Assembly: GCA_963701375.1 (NCBI GenBank)
Contig: CAVOZT010000005.1
Location: 372,001-436,000, forward strand
DNA length: 64,000 nucleotides
Origin: CAVXTF01 sp963701375
GTDB taxonomy: Bacteria; Actinomycetota; Acidimicrobiia; Acidimicrobiales; CAVXTF01
Direction: 5' to 3'
Positions 1-8,702 of the stretch are shown here, piece after piece. How positions within the stretch are numbered: the stretch's first letter is position 1; each line of letters begins with the position of its first letter. The position numbers and the translations under genes were made by a program. The notes below the pieces were generated by a model that saw only the letters and a list, made by a program, of their open reading frames with translations, had not been told where the DNA came from and did no database searches.

Positions 1-60
1 GACCACGATCACGACCACGATCACGACCACGATCACGACCACGATCACGATCACGATCAC
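1..60 (+). repeat. GAC/GAT-CAC hexamer repeat coding for a His-Asp run
   Basis: Ten GAY-CAC hexamers in a row encode alternating Asp and His at the start of the methyltransferase frame. Asp codons alternate between GAC and GAT, so many copies also fit a 12-bp unit. The array begins at or before the window edge, so its full length is unknown. Confidence 0.85.
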
Positions 61-693
61 AGTAATGAGGACCTCCTCAGCGAGTCATTCTGGGATCAGC
101 GGTACCGCTCCAAGGACTCAGTCTGGAGCGGCAATCCGAATCCGCAGTTGATCGCAGAGGCGGGGAGCCTTAAGCCCGGGAACGCACTGGACGTGGGCTG
201 TGGCGAGGGAGCCGACGCGATCTGGTTGGCAACGCAAGGTTGGCGTGTCACGGCGGTGGACATCTCCGTTGTCGCACTTGAACGTGGGGCTGCTCACGCA
301 GAAGAGGTCGGGAGCGACGTTGCCGGACGAATCACGTGGCAGCAGGCGGACTTTTTCAAATGGGAGCCACAGCCACAGGCTTACGATCTCGTTTCGGCGC
401 AATTCATACAACTTCCCCCAACGCAGAGAACCGTTCTCTTCGACCTGTTGTCCGGGGCAGTAGCAAAAGGAGGGACATTGTCGGTCGTCGGTCACAGCCC
501 TTCGGACCTGCAAACGACGGCCGCTCGGCCTCCGATGCCCGAGAGATTCTTCACGGCAGGCGAGATCGCCTCCGCCCTCGACCCGTCGTTGTGGAGCGTC
601 GTCGTCGCCGAGGCTCGGGCGCGAGTAGCGCGCGACCCGGATGGGCACGCGATGCCCGTGCACGACGAAGTACTCACCGCAAGACGTAACTGA
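1..693 (+). CDS. Class I SAM-dependent methyltransferase, 5' end missing
   Basis: The frame is open from the first base, so the start codon lies outside the window. About 20 codons of alternating Asp and His come first, then a segment ending in SFWDQRY and WSGNPNP. The SAM-binding motif I, ALDVGCGEGADAIWLA, follows (about bases 187-234), then an acidic motif around VTAVDIS and a QFIQLP segment. This is the usual order in TehB/thiopurine-type small-molecule methyltransferases. Actinobacterial members often carry a His-rich N-terminus, which may bind metal. The substrate cannot be read from sequence. The stop is TGA at 691-693. The family is confident; the function is not. Confidence 0.85.
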   Translation, partial: DHDHDHDHDHDHDHDHDHDHSNEDLLSESFWDQRYRSKDSVWSGNPNPQLIAEAGSLKPGNALDVGCGEGADAIWLATQGWRVTAVDISVVALERGAAHAEEVGSDVAGRITWQQADFFKWEPQPQAYDLVSAQFIQLPPTQRTVLFDLLSGAVAKGGTLSVVGHSPSDLQTTAARPPMPERFFTAGEIASALDPSLWSVVVAEARARVARDPDGHAMPVHDEVLTARRN

Positions 694-790
694 CAGCTTC
701 CGGTTCGCCCCTATTTCACTTGCGCTGCGGCGGTTGGTACGGTTGTCCGGTCTACGGCGGCGGTTCGGTTCACGCAAGGGGGGTCTGGCC

Positions 791-2851
791 ATGTTCAAGC
801 TGACCAGGATCAGCGGAGTTGGAGTCTGCGTAGCGATCGTGATGCTCCTGGGAGTATCCGTTCCAGGCGCTGGAGCAACAGGAGGACACCCTGCTCCGAA
901 CGCAAAAGCCCTGTCCGTAGCACGGATCGTTCCACAACACGAGCGCTCCGCGTCACCGTCGCACTCGGCTACGCCGCATTTCTTACGGAATGCCCACGTG
1001 CGTGAATTCCCGGGAATGGGGCCCTGCGAAGCCGGCTATTGCTGGACTCCGGGCGAGCCGGTTATCGCGGTCGGCCCGACTGACATCGTGGAGACCGTCA
1101 ACGCTTCGGCGACCGTGTACAGCAAGGCAACGGGAAACCTGCTGGCCGAATTCGACTTCGGCACCTTCTGGGGTTCGAGCACGACTTTCTGCGTCGATCC
1201 GCGGGCCTTATACCTTTCGTCGGTTGACCGTTTCGCGATCAGCTGCACCGACATCACCACCGGTACGAGCCCCATGCGTTTCGCGATATCCGAGACGAAC
1301 GACCCGACGGGGGCCTGGTACCAATATGCGGCTCCCAACACGTCGTTTCTCGACCAGGACAAGATCGTCGCCACCTCCGACAAGTTCGTGATCGCGGGTA
1401 ACACGAGCAGCACCGAGGCGATGTACGTCTATAACCTGTCGGACCTCGTTAGCGGCATAGCCAGTCCAGCGGTCGTCTCGCTCACGGCGAAGAAGTCGAA
1501 CGTCTATGAAGCGGCGGTCGAGCAGACGGCGAGCAGCACCGCCTACTTCGTCAGCTCCTACCCGGGCGGGAGCCTCTATCTGGCGAAGATCACGGGGACG
1601 CCGGCCGCAGGCAACGTGAAACTGAAGGAGATGCTGGTCACGTCGACGGACTATCCGTCACCGCAGGAACCCTCTGTTCCTGGGGGGAACATCGGCGGAG
1701 GCGATCTCGACGGACGCGTGTACGACGCCGTCTACGAGGTCGAGTCCTCCGACAGCAAACCGGTGATCCAGTACTCGAGCGCCCGGGAATGCGGCACGCG
1801 AACGTGCAACACCAGCGCACGTATCGACCTGTCGGGAACAACCCCGGTCCTCAGCTACGACAACCTGGTCGGCGAGCCCGGATGGGACTACACGTACGGC
1901 GCCGTCGGGCTTGACGGCAGCGGAAACGTCTTCGAGGCGTACAGCCGCTCGAGCGCTTCGTCGGACCCTGCGGCGGCGGTCGTAGGACCCGGTTTCGACG
2001 TGACGCTGCAGCTGCCCACCTCGGGGACCACCACCTGTTCGAGCGGTCAAAGTCCCCCGTGCGACGAGCGGTGGGGGGACTACCTCGGGACCGCGATCGA
2101 CCCGAGCAACCCGTCGGACGTCTGGGTGACGGGGCTCTACCAGTCCTCTAGCGGCGGCTACGGATGGGGCAGTGTGATCGCAGAGGTGTCGACGACCAAA
2201 TTCGCCCTGCCGACCGTCACCACGGGGTTGGCCTCTAACCGCACGACCACCAGCGCAACGGTGGCCGCGACGATCAACCCGAACGGCGTGCCGACCACCT
2301 ACCACATCGACTACGGCCTCACGACGGGCTACGACTCGGCGACCACGGAGACCTCGGCCGGGTCGGGGAGCAGCCCGGTTCCGGTGTCCGTTCCGCTCAG
2401 CGGGCTGACGCCCGGCACCCACTATCACTACCGGGTTGTCGCTACGACGTCTGTCGGAAGCGCCACTGGCGCCGACGCGACGTTCAAGACGAAGAAGCCC
2501 AAGATCACCTCTGTCACCTTCACGGGAACGGGAAGCAATCCGACAGTGACGATCGCGGGTTCCGGCTTTGGAACGATTCCTGCCGCCAACCCGCCGACGC
2601 CGCTCACGTGCGTGGCCGGCGATACGAGCTTCGACTACGGGAACTCGTTGTCCTTCAACGAGAACACCCGGGCCTGGGGGGCCGGGCAGACCGGCGATTG
2701 CATCGGGCTCGTGGTCACCACTTATACGAGCACTCAGATCGTCTACCAGTTCGGGGCCGACTATTCACACTACGGACACGTGACCGCAGGCGACTCGTTC
2801 ACTCTCGTCGTCTACGGCAAGTCGTTCACGGGCACCGTGACGTACACCTGA
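791..2851 (+). CDS. Secreted beta-rich protein with fibronectin-III-like domain
   Basis: A 686-residue protein. ATG 791 is chosen because it follows an AAGGGGGG ribosome site and opens a typical signal peptide (MFKLTRISGVGVCVAIVMLL, then a small-residue stretch ending near GAGA). Upstream in-frame starts lie inside the methyltransferase gene. The first 450 residues are low in Lys and rich in Ser/Thr/Gly/Tyr, like cell-surface or extracellular beta-propeller-type proteins. Residues about 480-570 resemble a fibronectin type III module (TTTSATVAATINPNG, then HYHYRVVATTSVGSA). A further beta domain closes the protein. No enzymatic motif was recognised; a surface or adhesive role is inference. Confidence 0.8.
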   Translation: MFKLTRISGVGVCVAIVMLLGVSVPGAGATGGHPAPNAKALSVARIVPQHERSASPSHSATPHFLRNAHVREFPGMGPCEAGYCWTPGEPVIAVGPTDIVETVNASATVYSKATGNLLAEFDFGTFWGSSTTFCVDPRALYLSSVDRFAISCTDITTGTSPMRFAISETNDPTGAWYQYAAPNTSFLDQDKIVATSDKFVIAGNTSSTEAMYVYNLSDLVSGIASPAVVSLTAKKSNVYEAAVEQTASSTAYFVSSYPGGSLYLAKITGTPAAGNVKLKEMLVTSTDYPSPQEPSVPGGNIGGGDLDGRVYDAVYEVESSDSKPVIQYSSARECGTRTCNTSARIDLSGTTPVLSYDNLVGEPGWDYTYGAVGLDGSGNVFEAYSRSSASSDPAAAVVGPGFDVTLQLPTSGTTTCSSGQSPPCDERWGDYLGTAIDPSNPSDVWVTGLYQSSSGGYGWGSVIAEVSTTKFALPTVTTGLASNRTTTSATVAATINPNGVPTTYHIDYGLTTGYDSATTETSAGSGSSPVPVSVPLSGLTPGTHYHYRVVATTSVGSATGADATFKTKKPKITSVTFTGTGSNPTVTIAGSGFGTIPAANPPTPLTCVAGDTSFDYGNSLSFNENTRAWGAGQTGDCIGLVVTTYTSTQIVYQFGADYSHYGHVTAGDSFTLVVYGKSFTGTVTYT

Positions 2852-2873
2852 CGCCACTCCTCGTCATGCGGCG

Positions 2874-3584
2874 TCAGTTGCCCGACGGGTTGAGCGGCAG
2901 GGGGTGTCCCACCGCCGAGATGCTGACCGCCCGCGAGTCTGCGGGCCTGGCGTTCAGGTCCAGGCTCCGGTTGCGGTACTTGGACAACAACTCGGTCATT
3001 TCCTCGCCCAGCTCTTCCAGCTCCGCGGGCGTCAGGTATGTGACCGTGTAGGAATTGAACGCGGCCTTCCGCCATTTCGGCGAGTAAGAACGCCGCTCGT
3101 CGAGCCAGCGCCGGACCCTTTCGTTGTTGCGCTCGATGATGACGCGGCTGAACGTCTCTCCTGCCACGCTCAACTCGGGGTCGTCGGCTTCGTCGGTGAA
3201 AGAGGTGCCGAGGTTGACGAGGCGCCACGGCCTGCTCCGCCCTCGTCCCCCTTCTGCCTCTTCCACGAACCCGTATTTCGCTAGCACGTTCAGGTGCCAC
3301 GACATGTTGCCGGGGCTGTCGTCGAGGATGACCGCGGCGGCGGTAGCGGTGAGGGGCCCTTCGCGAAGCAGTGCCTCCAAGAGCGCGAGGCGGATCGGGT
3401 GGGCGAGCGCGCGCATGACCACCGGATCGGTGAGCTGGCGCCGGCCGGGGTTCCTCGCGACGAGGTTCGGTTTTACTTCTGTAGCGGACTCTTCGGGATC
3501 GCCTGGGGGCTCCGGTACCTGAGCGGGCTTGTGGGCGGGAGCGTTTCGCGTGCGCGAAGAGTCCTTGGCGCGCGACGGAGTCAC
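2874..3584 (-). CDS. ArsR-like winged-helix transcriptional regulator
   Basis: About 236 residues. After a disordered basic N-terminus comes RALAHPIRLALLEALLREG, the hallmark of the ArsR/HTH_20 winged helix, then a recognition helix around SPGNMSWHLNVLAKYG and a beta wing with charged GGRGRSRPW. The C-terminal half is helical and may sense a ligand or dimerise. GTG 3584 is chosen because it overlaps the TGA of the preceding small gene in a GTGA junction, implying translational coupling. It is divergent from the transsulfuration genes, which it may control. No metal-binding Cys pair of classical ArsR is seen, so metal sensing is not claimed. Confidence 0.8.
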   Translation of the reverse strand: MTPSRAKDSSRTRNAPAHKPAQVPEPPGDPEESATEVKPNLVARNPGRRQLTDPVVMRALAHPIRLALLEALLREGPLTATAAAVILDDSPGNMSWHLNVLAKYGFVEEAEGGRGRSRPWRLVNLGTSFTDEADDPELSVAGETFSRVIIERNNERVRRWLDERRSYSPKWRKAAFNSYTVTYLTPAELEELGEEMTELLSKYRNRSLDLNARPADSRAVSISAVGHPLPLNPSGN

Positions 3585-3841
3585 AGCGAAACCCGTGCTC
3601 GACTCATCGTCAACGGCCGTAGGTGCTCGCCGGATTCGGTGCCGTTGCGGACGAGGCGCGACCCTGTGGTCACCATCCAGGCACCGATCCTGGCTTCTGT
3701 GCGACCCCAAGGGCCGCGGGGGGACTGTGAGCGAGCCCGCCTGGGCCTGCGACGAGGACGGTCATCCGTGACCGGATGGCGGTCCGCGCGCAGGTCTTCC
3801 AGCCGCTGCTCTGCTATCGATTCCATTACGAGGGGATGCAT
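3581..3841 (-). CDS. Small basic protein coupled to the ArsR-like regulator
   Basis: 86 residues starting at ATG 3841, which follows a strong GGAAGGAG site nine bases upstream. The start MHPLVMESIAEQRLEDLRAD resembles a short amphipathic helix family common beside actinobacterial regulators. The rest is Arg-rich and low complexity. It ends in a TGA that overlaps the GTG of the regulator, so the two are likely co-translated. The function is unknown. The frame also continues upstream through a 15-bp repeat array, but no ribosome site supports a longer product. Confidence 0.55.
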   Translation of the reverse strand: MHPLVMESIAEQRLEDLRADRHPVTDDRPRRRPRRARSQSPRGPWGRTEARIGAWMVTTGSRLVRNGTESGEHLRPLTMSRARVSL

Positions 3842-3868
3842 CTTGTTCAACTCCTTCCACCTCATTCT

Positions 3869-3943
3869 AACAAGAACCCTTGTCACAAGATTCCCTATCA
3901 CAAGGACTCCAATGACAAGATTACTTGTCACAAGGTTTCTTGT
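3869..3943. repeat. Five 15-bp tandem repeats in divergent promoter region
   Basis: Five 15-base units start at 3869, 3884, 3899, 3914 and 3929. Each begins NACAAG, and three end in CTTGT. Where a CTTGT end meets the next unit, the palindrome CTTGTCACAAG forms (3879-3889 and 3924-3934). A partial sixth match follows at 3944. The array lies between the small gene and regulator (minus strand) and the transsulfuration genes (plus strand). It could be a multi-site operator; the 15-bp spacing is visible, the role is inferred. Confidence 0.75.
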
Positions 3944-4034
3944 CAAGCGTCTCAACAGGGCTTGTGACCCCGTTGTTGAGCCGACCGCCCAGGCCGTGCG
4001 CTGGCCCGACCCCAAACCGCGGCAACATGGCGCG

Positions 4035-5708
4035 ATGGACGTTCTCGTTGTCGTCGGGTCCGAAGCACCGCCCGAAAGGCTCGCTCTACGTGCCCATCAG
4101 GTGGTCGTCGTGGCCCCCGACGAGACGCTCGCGAACCTCGTAGCCGACCTCCGCGGCCGGTTCCCCCGCCAGATCGGGGTCGTAGGGCCCGGAGCGCCCG
4201 AGGTCGCTGTCCAGCTGAGGAGGGCCGGTCTCCCGATCGAGCTCCACGCCGACGACGTCGAGCCCGAGACACACGGCCTCGAAGGGGTGGAGGTAGTCCC
4301 GCTTACCGACACGGGACCTCCCATAGACGCAGCCGACTCGCTTCTGGACCTGGTCGGCGAGACCCCGCTCGTCCGACTCGACAGGACCGCCAGGGACCTT
4401 CCATGTCAGCTGTTCGCCAAGCTCGAGTTGTTGAACCCGGGCGGCAGCGTCAAGGACCGACCTGCCATCGCGATGATCGACGAGGCCGAGCGCCTGGGAC
4501 TGCTGAAGCCCGGATCGACGATCGTGGAAGGCACGTCGGGCAACACCGGGATCGGGCTAGCGATCGTTGCCGCTCGCCGGCGTTACCGGTGCATATTCGT
4601 GATGCCAGACAAGATGGCACCCGAGAAGATCGCACTGCTGCGCGCGTACGGAGCCGAAGTGGTGGTGTGCCCCTCCGCCGTGGCGCCTGACCATCCCGAC
4701 TCCTACTACTCGGTGACCGCTCGGCTTGCATCCGAGATCCCCGGCGCGTTCCATCCCAACCAGTACGCCAACCCGGCCAACCCGAAGGCTCATGAGCTCA
4801 CGACTGGTCCCGAGATCTGGCGCCAGACTTCCGGACGGATCACCCATTTCGTCGCAGGTATCGGCACGGGCGGGACGATCAGCGGGGTGGGCCGTTACCT
4901 GAAGTCGATGAACCCGGCGATCCAGATCGTCGGCGCCGACCCCGAAGGTTCCGTCTACTCCGGAGGTTCCGGGCGCCCGTACCTCGTCGAGGGGATCGGC
5001 GAAGACTTCTGGCCCACCACCTATGACCCGAGCGTCGTCGACAAGGTCGTGATGGTGAGCGACACCGACTCGTTTCTCACCGCGAGGCGTTTTGCGACAG
5101 AGGAGGGGATTCTTGCCGGAGGGTCCACGGGAACGGCCGTGTTCGCCGCCCTTCATCTCGCACCCGAACTGCACCGAAGTGACGTCGTGGTGGTGCTCGT
5201 TCCGGACTCGGGCCGTGGCTATCTCTCGCGCGTCTACTCGGATGAGTGGATGGCCGACCACGGCTTTGTGCGCACCACGGGCCACACGGTCTCTGAGGTT
5301 CTCGAGCGCAAGAGCGGAATGCTCAGAGGACTGATCCACGTCCATCCCTCCGAGCAGGCGCGCCAGGCGATAGCGGTCATGCAGGAGTTCGGTGTCTCGC
5401 AGGTCGCGGTCATACAGGCGGAGCCGCCGCTCGCAGCCGCAGAGGTGGTGGGAGCCGTCTACGAGCGCGACCTCATGCAGCGTGCCGTCGCCGATCCGGG
5501 TCTTCTAGACCTGACCGTCGAGCAGGTCATGGGGCCGCCGCTCCCGACCGTCGGCAGTGGGGAGCCGATGGACGTTGCATTGCGGCGCCTCGAGGACGCC
5601 CCCGCGGTGCTAGTGCTCGACCGTGGACACCCCGTCGGGGTTCTCACCCGGTCCGACGCCCTCGGGTTCCTGGCGCAGTCCGGTGTCGCGAGGGACCTGT
5701 CACGGTGA
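4035..5708 (+). CDS. cbs: Cystathionine beta-synthase with N-terminal extension and CBS domains
   Basis: 557 residues. It condenses serine and homocysteine to cystathionine using PLP, the first step of reverse transsulfuration. The catalytic fold-type II domain (about residues 100-420) shows GETPLVRL, the PLP lysine in NPGGSVKDRP, the phosphate-binding EGTSGNTGIG and GIGTGGTISGVG. The C-terminus has two CBS motifs (about 430-557), ending around GHPVGVLTRSDALGFL. The first 100 or so residues form an extra alpha/beta segment absent from ordinary bacterial homologues. ATG 4035 is the first start downstream of the repeat array. The TGA overlaps the next gene's GTG. Cysteine synthase is an alternative, but the CBS domains and neighbour favour CBS. 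Confidence 0.9.
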   Translation: MDVLVVVGSEAPPERLALRAHQVVVVAPDETLANLVADLRGRFPRQIGVVGPGAPEVAVQLRRAGLPIELHADDVEPETHGLEGVEVVPLTDTGPPIDAADSLLDLVGETPLVRLDRTARDLPCQLFAKLELLNPGGSVKDRPAIAMIDEAERLGLLKPGSTIVEGTSGNTGIGLAIVAARRRYRCIFVMPDKMAPEKIALLRAYGAEVVVCPSAVAPDHPDSYYSVTARLASEIPGAFHPNQYANPANPKAHELTTGPEIWRQTSGRITHFVAGIGTGGTISGVGRYLKSMNPAIQIVGADPEGSVYSGGSGRPYLVEGIGEDFWPTTYDPSVVDKVVMVSDTDSFLTARRFATEEGILAGGSTGTAVFAALHLAPELHRSDVVVVLVPDSGRGYLSRVYSDEWMADHGFVRTTGHTVSEVLERKSGMLRGLIHVHPSEQARQAIAVMQEFGVSQVAVIQAEPPLAAAEVVGAVYERDLMQRAVADPGLLDLTVEQVMGPPLPTVGSGEPMDVALRRLEDAPAVLVLDRGHPVGVLTRSDALGFLAQSGVARDLSR

Positions 5709-6874
5709 CCGGGTCACCAGAGCACACTGGGTCACCAGAGCACGCTGCCGGCTTCGAGACGCTGGCCATCCATGCCGGCCAGATCCCCGACCGCGAGACC
5801 GGTGCCGTGGTGACCCCGATCCACCTGGCTACGACATTTGCGCAGAGGGCGGTCGGTGAGCACGCGGGATTCGAATACGCGCGCACGGGCAACCCGACAA
5901 GGGCTTCCCTCGAGACCACGCTGTCTGCTCTCGAGGGTGCGTCGCACGGGTTCTGTTTCGCGAGCGGCATGGCGGCCGAGGACGCGCTGCTCCGCAGGTT
6001 GAAAACGGGCGATCACCTGATCATCCCGAACGACGCCTACGGGGGGACCTTTCGTCTGGTCGACAAGGTGCTCCGTCCGACGGGGATCGCGTATTCGGCG
6101 GTGGATCTGACCGATACCGGCGCGCTCGAAGCGGCATGGCAACCCCGCACCCGGCTCGTGTGGGTCGAGACGCCGAGTAACCCAATGCTCCACATCGTCG
6201 ACATCGAGCGCGTCGCAGCGATCGCCCGCGACCGCGGTGCGTTGTGCGTGGTGGACAACACGTTTGCGACCCCGTACCTGCAGCAGCCGCTGTCGCTCGG
6301 TGCCGACGCAGTCGTGCACTCGAGCACCAAGTACCTAGGAGGACACTCCGACGTCGTAGGGGGATTCGTCGCGACCAGCGACGACCATCTTGCGACGGAT
6401 CTCGCCTTCATGCAGAACGCGACGGGAGCCGTGCCGAGCCCGTTCGACTGCTATCTGGTCCAGCGCGGGCTCAAGACCCTCGCCGTTCGTCTCGACCGCC
6501 AGTGCGAGAACGCGGCTGCCGTCGCCCGGCAACTTGCGGCGCACGAAGCCGTCGAGCTCGTGCTCTACCCGGGCCTCGAGTCTCACAAGGGTCACGAGTT
6601 GGCATCGCGACAGATGCGCGCCTACGGGGCGATGGTCTCGTTCACCATGCGCGCGGGGGAGAAGGCGGCGCTAGAGGTAGCGGCGAAGATGGAGGTGTTC
6701 ACGCTCGCCGAGTCCCTCGGTGCGGTCGAGTCCCTCGTCGAGCACCCCGCACGCATGACGCATGCGTCCGTCGCCGGGTCTGAGCTATCGGTCGATCCGG
6801 CGCTCTTGAGGTTGTCAGTCGGCCTTGAGAGTTTGAGCGACCTGCTCTGGGACCTTGATCGCGCCCTCGCCTGA
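5705..6874 (+). CDS. Cystathionine gamma-synthase/gamma-lyase (Cys/Met metabolism PLP enzyme)
   Basis: 389 residues, fold-type I PLP enzyme. Visible motifs are FETLAIHAGQ, FEYARTGNPTR, the substrate-loop region ASGMAAEDALL, the PLP Asp in CVVDNTFATPYLQQPL, and the Schiff-base lysine in VVHSSTKYLGGHSDV. The C-terminus carries SLGAVESLVEHPARMTHAS and RLSVGLES, typical of MetB/MetC/CGL. It starts at GTG 5705 overlapping the CBS stop, so the pair is one operon converting homocysteine to cysteine via cystathionine. The lyase direction is inferred from this pairing. A short peptide repeat TGSPEH, TGSPEH from an 18-bp duplication sits at the N-terminus. Confidence 0.9.
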   Translation: MTGSPEHTGSPEHAAGFETLAIHAGQIPDRETGAVVTPIHLATTFAQRAVGEHAGFEYARTGNPTRASLETTLSALEGASHGFCFASGMAAEDALLRRLKTGDHLIIPNDAYGGTFRLVDKVLRPTGIAYSAVDLTDTGALEAAWQPRTRLVWVETPSNPMLHIVDIERVAAIARDRGALCVVDNTFATPYLQQPLSLGADAVVHSSTKYLGGHSDVVGGFVATSDDHLATDLAFMQNATGAVPSPFDCYLVQRGLKTLAVRLDRQCENAAAVARQLAAHEAVELVLYPGLESHKGHELASRQMRAYGAMVSFTMRAGEKAALEVAAKMEVFTLAESLGAVESLVEHPARMTHASVAGSELSVDPALLRLSVGLESLSDLLWDLDRALA

Positions 6875-6956
6875 GCGCTGAACGCAGCTCGACTGCTTGC
6901 GCCACTTGGAACGCTCCTCTTGAAGTGCGTCCTCAGTTCGAACGTTCGTCGTCGAG

Positions 6957-7316
6957 TGAATCGGCCCGGGTTTCATAGAGACTCGGTTGTCTGTGAAGGA
7001 ACCAGGTCGACTGTGTCGATCTGACGGTAGTAGTTCTCCTCGAACTCTGCCGGTGGGATCTTGCCGATCTCGTTGTGAATCCGGCGGCGGTTGAACCAAT
7101 CGATGTAGGTGAGCGTCGCCCACTCCACGTCGGCGGCGTTTTTCCACGGGCGTTCGTGGTAGATGAGCTCGGTCTGTAGAGCCCGTTGAAGCTCTCGGCC
7201 ATTGCGTTGATGCTCCTATAGACCGTCAAGTCGGCGCGCAGAAGATACTTGAACCGGCGAGGCTCTATGAGGCCGGATTCCTAGTCGCTGGCAGCAACTG
7301 GAATAGCTCACGCGCC
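6957..7316 (-). mobile_element. Insertion-sequence debris: IS110 tail plus IS3-family OrfB tail
   Basis: Read on the minus strand, this starts with the last codons of an IS110-like transposase (ARELFQLL, ending at a TAG). It continues into the C-terminal part of an IS3-family OrfB: YRSINAMAESFNGLY, then WATLTYIDWFNRRRIHNEIG, PAEFEENYYRQ and a TGA. One base is missing just after GLY compared with the other copy, so OrfB is out of frame. The same 360-base junction occurs at 46961-47320 on the plus strand. It is non-functional debris. Confidence 0.8.
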
Positions 7317-7519
7317 TAGTGACGGCGACCAGCTGCTCGGCGGTTGGCTTCATCGTTGGGGACGGGATCGGACCACCATGTCGACATTGACTGTTGCTCG
7401 CTTTTGGATATAACGCGCTCTGCTCCCAGTGTGCGTGATCGCGAGTTGGAGTGGGTTGACTACCTTTCTACGAAATCGGAGGCGCTCTCGATACGAGCCG
7501 CCAGCTACAGTCACCGGCC

Positions 7520-7822
7520 ATGTCAGAACCCCTGGACGTCTTTTTTGACTTCGCCTCTGAGTTCGCAGATGGCGAGCGGTGGAGGCTGCTCCGCGCCGAG
7601 AACTGGGACGAGTTTCAAGAACGGCTGGCAGAAGCCGTGGGCGACCTCCCTGTACGTAGAAGACAGGCCCTCATGATGCTGCTTTTCGGACTGGTCGAGG
7701 GCTTCGTGGACTCTGACGACCTCGCGAACTGGATGGCAGACCAAGACCTTTCAAGCGACGAGGGGGTCGAGGCGACGATCGGCTGGCTACGTGAGCGACG
7801 GCTTGGGGCCACCGACCGGTAG
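7520..7822 (+). CDS. Hypothetical acidic helical protein, 100 residues
   Basis: No family is recognised. The protein is acidic and helical, with FFDFASEFADGERW near the start, a hydrophobic LMMLLFGLVEGFV stretch about residues 52-64, and ANWMADQDLSSDEG towards the end. Codon use looks like a real gene. There is only a weak ribosome site. Its 3' end overlaps the 3' end of the convergent ATP-binding protein by 36 bases. It may be a small regulator or immunity-type protein; nothing in the sequence decides. Confidence 0.5.
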   Translation: MSEPLDVFFDFASEFADGERWRLLRAENWDEFQERLAEAVGDLPVRRRQALMMLLFGLVEGFVDSDDLANWMADQDLSSDEGVEATIGWLRERRLGATDR

Positions 7823-8287
7823 GGAGAACCACACCGCCTTGGCCTCGGTTTGGATGCGGACGCCCCATCGCGAGGCCAAGGCCTCTACAATCACCAGACC
7901 CCTGCCAGACCTCCGGTCGTTGCTGACCTCATGTCGCACGGATTGTGATGGGGCGAAGTCGACCACCTCTACCAGCAACTCCGGTGGGTCGAGGTGCACC
8001 GTGACCTGAAATGCTGTGCCCGCATGGACAACGGCATTTGCCGCCAGCTCGCTGGTGAGCAGGCAGGCAACCTCATCGAGATCGTCTAAGTCCCACGCCT
8101 CCAGGGTCGCGGCTACAAAGTGCCGGGCAAGCCCCACGCTGTTTGCGTGAGCCGCAAACTCTTTCACCGCACGCACCGAATGTCTACCGATGAAGTTCGC
8201 GGTACCCGGTTCATGGCGTGTCGAATCGGGAGATGGACCGGGGTGCCTGAGTAAAGAGAAGGTCTGCGCACGACGCCCCAGGACCAC
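7787..8287 (-). CDS. RsbW-like ATP-binding (HATPase) regulatory protein
   Basis: About 166 residues. The GHKL ATP-binding fold is shown by the N box in LLTSELAANAVVHAG and the G box in RSGRGLVIVEALASRWGV, with DFAPSQ between. This is the single-domain HATPase_c_2 layout of anti-sigma factor serine/threonine kinases, which bind sigma factors and phosphorylate STAS antagonists. A STAS protein is encoded nearby at 8703-9206 on the same strand, a plausible partner. The GTG start at 8287 is uncertain; the conserved part begins about 30 residues later. The cognate sigma factor is not in the window. Confidence 0.75.
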   Translation of the reverse strand: MVLGRRAQTFSLLRHPGPSPDSTRHEPGTANFIGRHSVRAVKEFAAHANSVGLARHFVAATLEAWDLDDLDEVACLLTSELAANAVVHAGTAFQVTVHLDPPELLVEVVDFAPSQSVRHEVSNDRRSGRGLVIVEALASRWGVRIQTEAKAVWFSLPVGGPKPSLT

Positions 8288-8702
8288 CCGACAGACGCCC
8301 CGCGATGATAGAGCGCATCGAAATCTGCCCGCCTCTTCCCTCTCTCTTTCACTTTTGAAGATTGCTGATGATCACCATTCAATTGGTGCCTGCTACCTAG
8401 ATGACACGCAATATCGCGCCAGGCTCAGGTGGCACTCCCTGTCCGGGATATGTCGTGTCATCCTGATGTCTTGGAGCAACTCGGGCACAACCACCCAGAC
8501 GTGCTGCTGGGAGATCGGCTCCATCCCCTGGCTCGTAGCTCTCTGACCGTAAGCCAATCCCTGGCATCGGATACGGGGCGACTACCGCGCCGGGGTGCCC
8601 ACCTGTCGCAGGCACCACACCGCACCGGAACCGGGGTGTCGTGGTGTCATCGTCATTCACAGTGGCGTCGCCTGCCTCTGTTAGTTCTGGCGTCGGGGCC
8701 TC
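8288..8702. other. No gene recognised (415 bases)
   Basis: This lies between the STAS gene and the ATP-binding protein, which are on the same strand. Overlapping open frames on both strands show no family motif, no ribosome site and Arg/Cys/His-rich composition typical of shadow frames. It may hold the ATP-binding protein's promoter. Confidence 0.4.

Noticed and set aside
1..60. CRISPR or minisatellite reading of the GACCACGATCAC repeat
   Set aside because: There are no spacers, and the repeat codes in frame for Asp-His within a methyltransferase.
118..798. Long minus-strand frame opposite the methyltransferase
   Set aside because: It mirrors the coding strand of a clear methyltransferase and has Arg/Cys-rich shadow composition with no motif.
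1658..2428. 256-codon minus-strand frame inside the secreted protein gene
   Set aside because: Composition is Arg/Gly/Val-rich typical of an antisense shadow; the plus frame has a signal peptide and domain structure.
3869..3943. CRISPR array
   Set aside because: Units are 15 bases with no spacers and no cas genes nearby.
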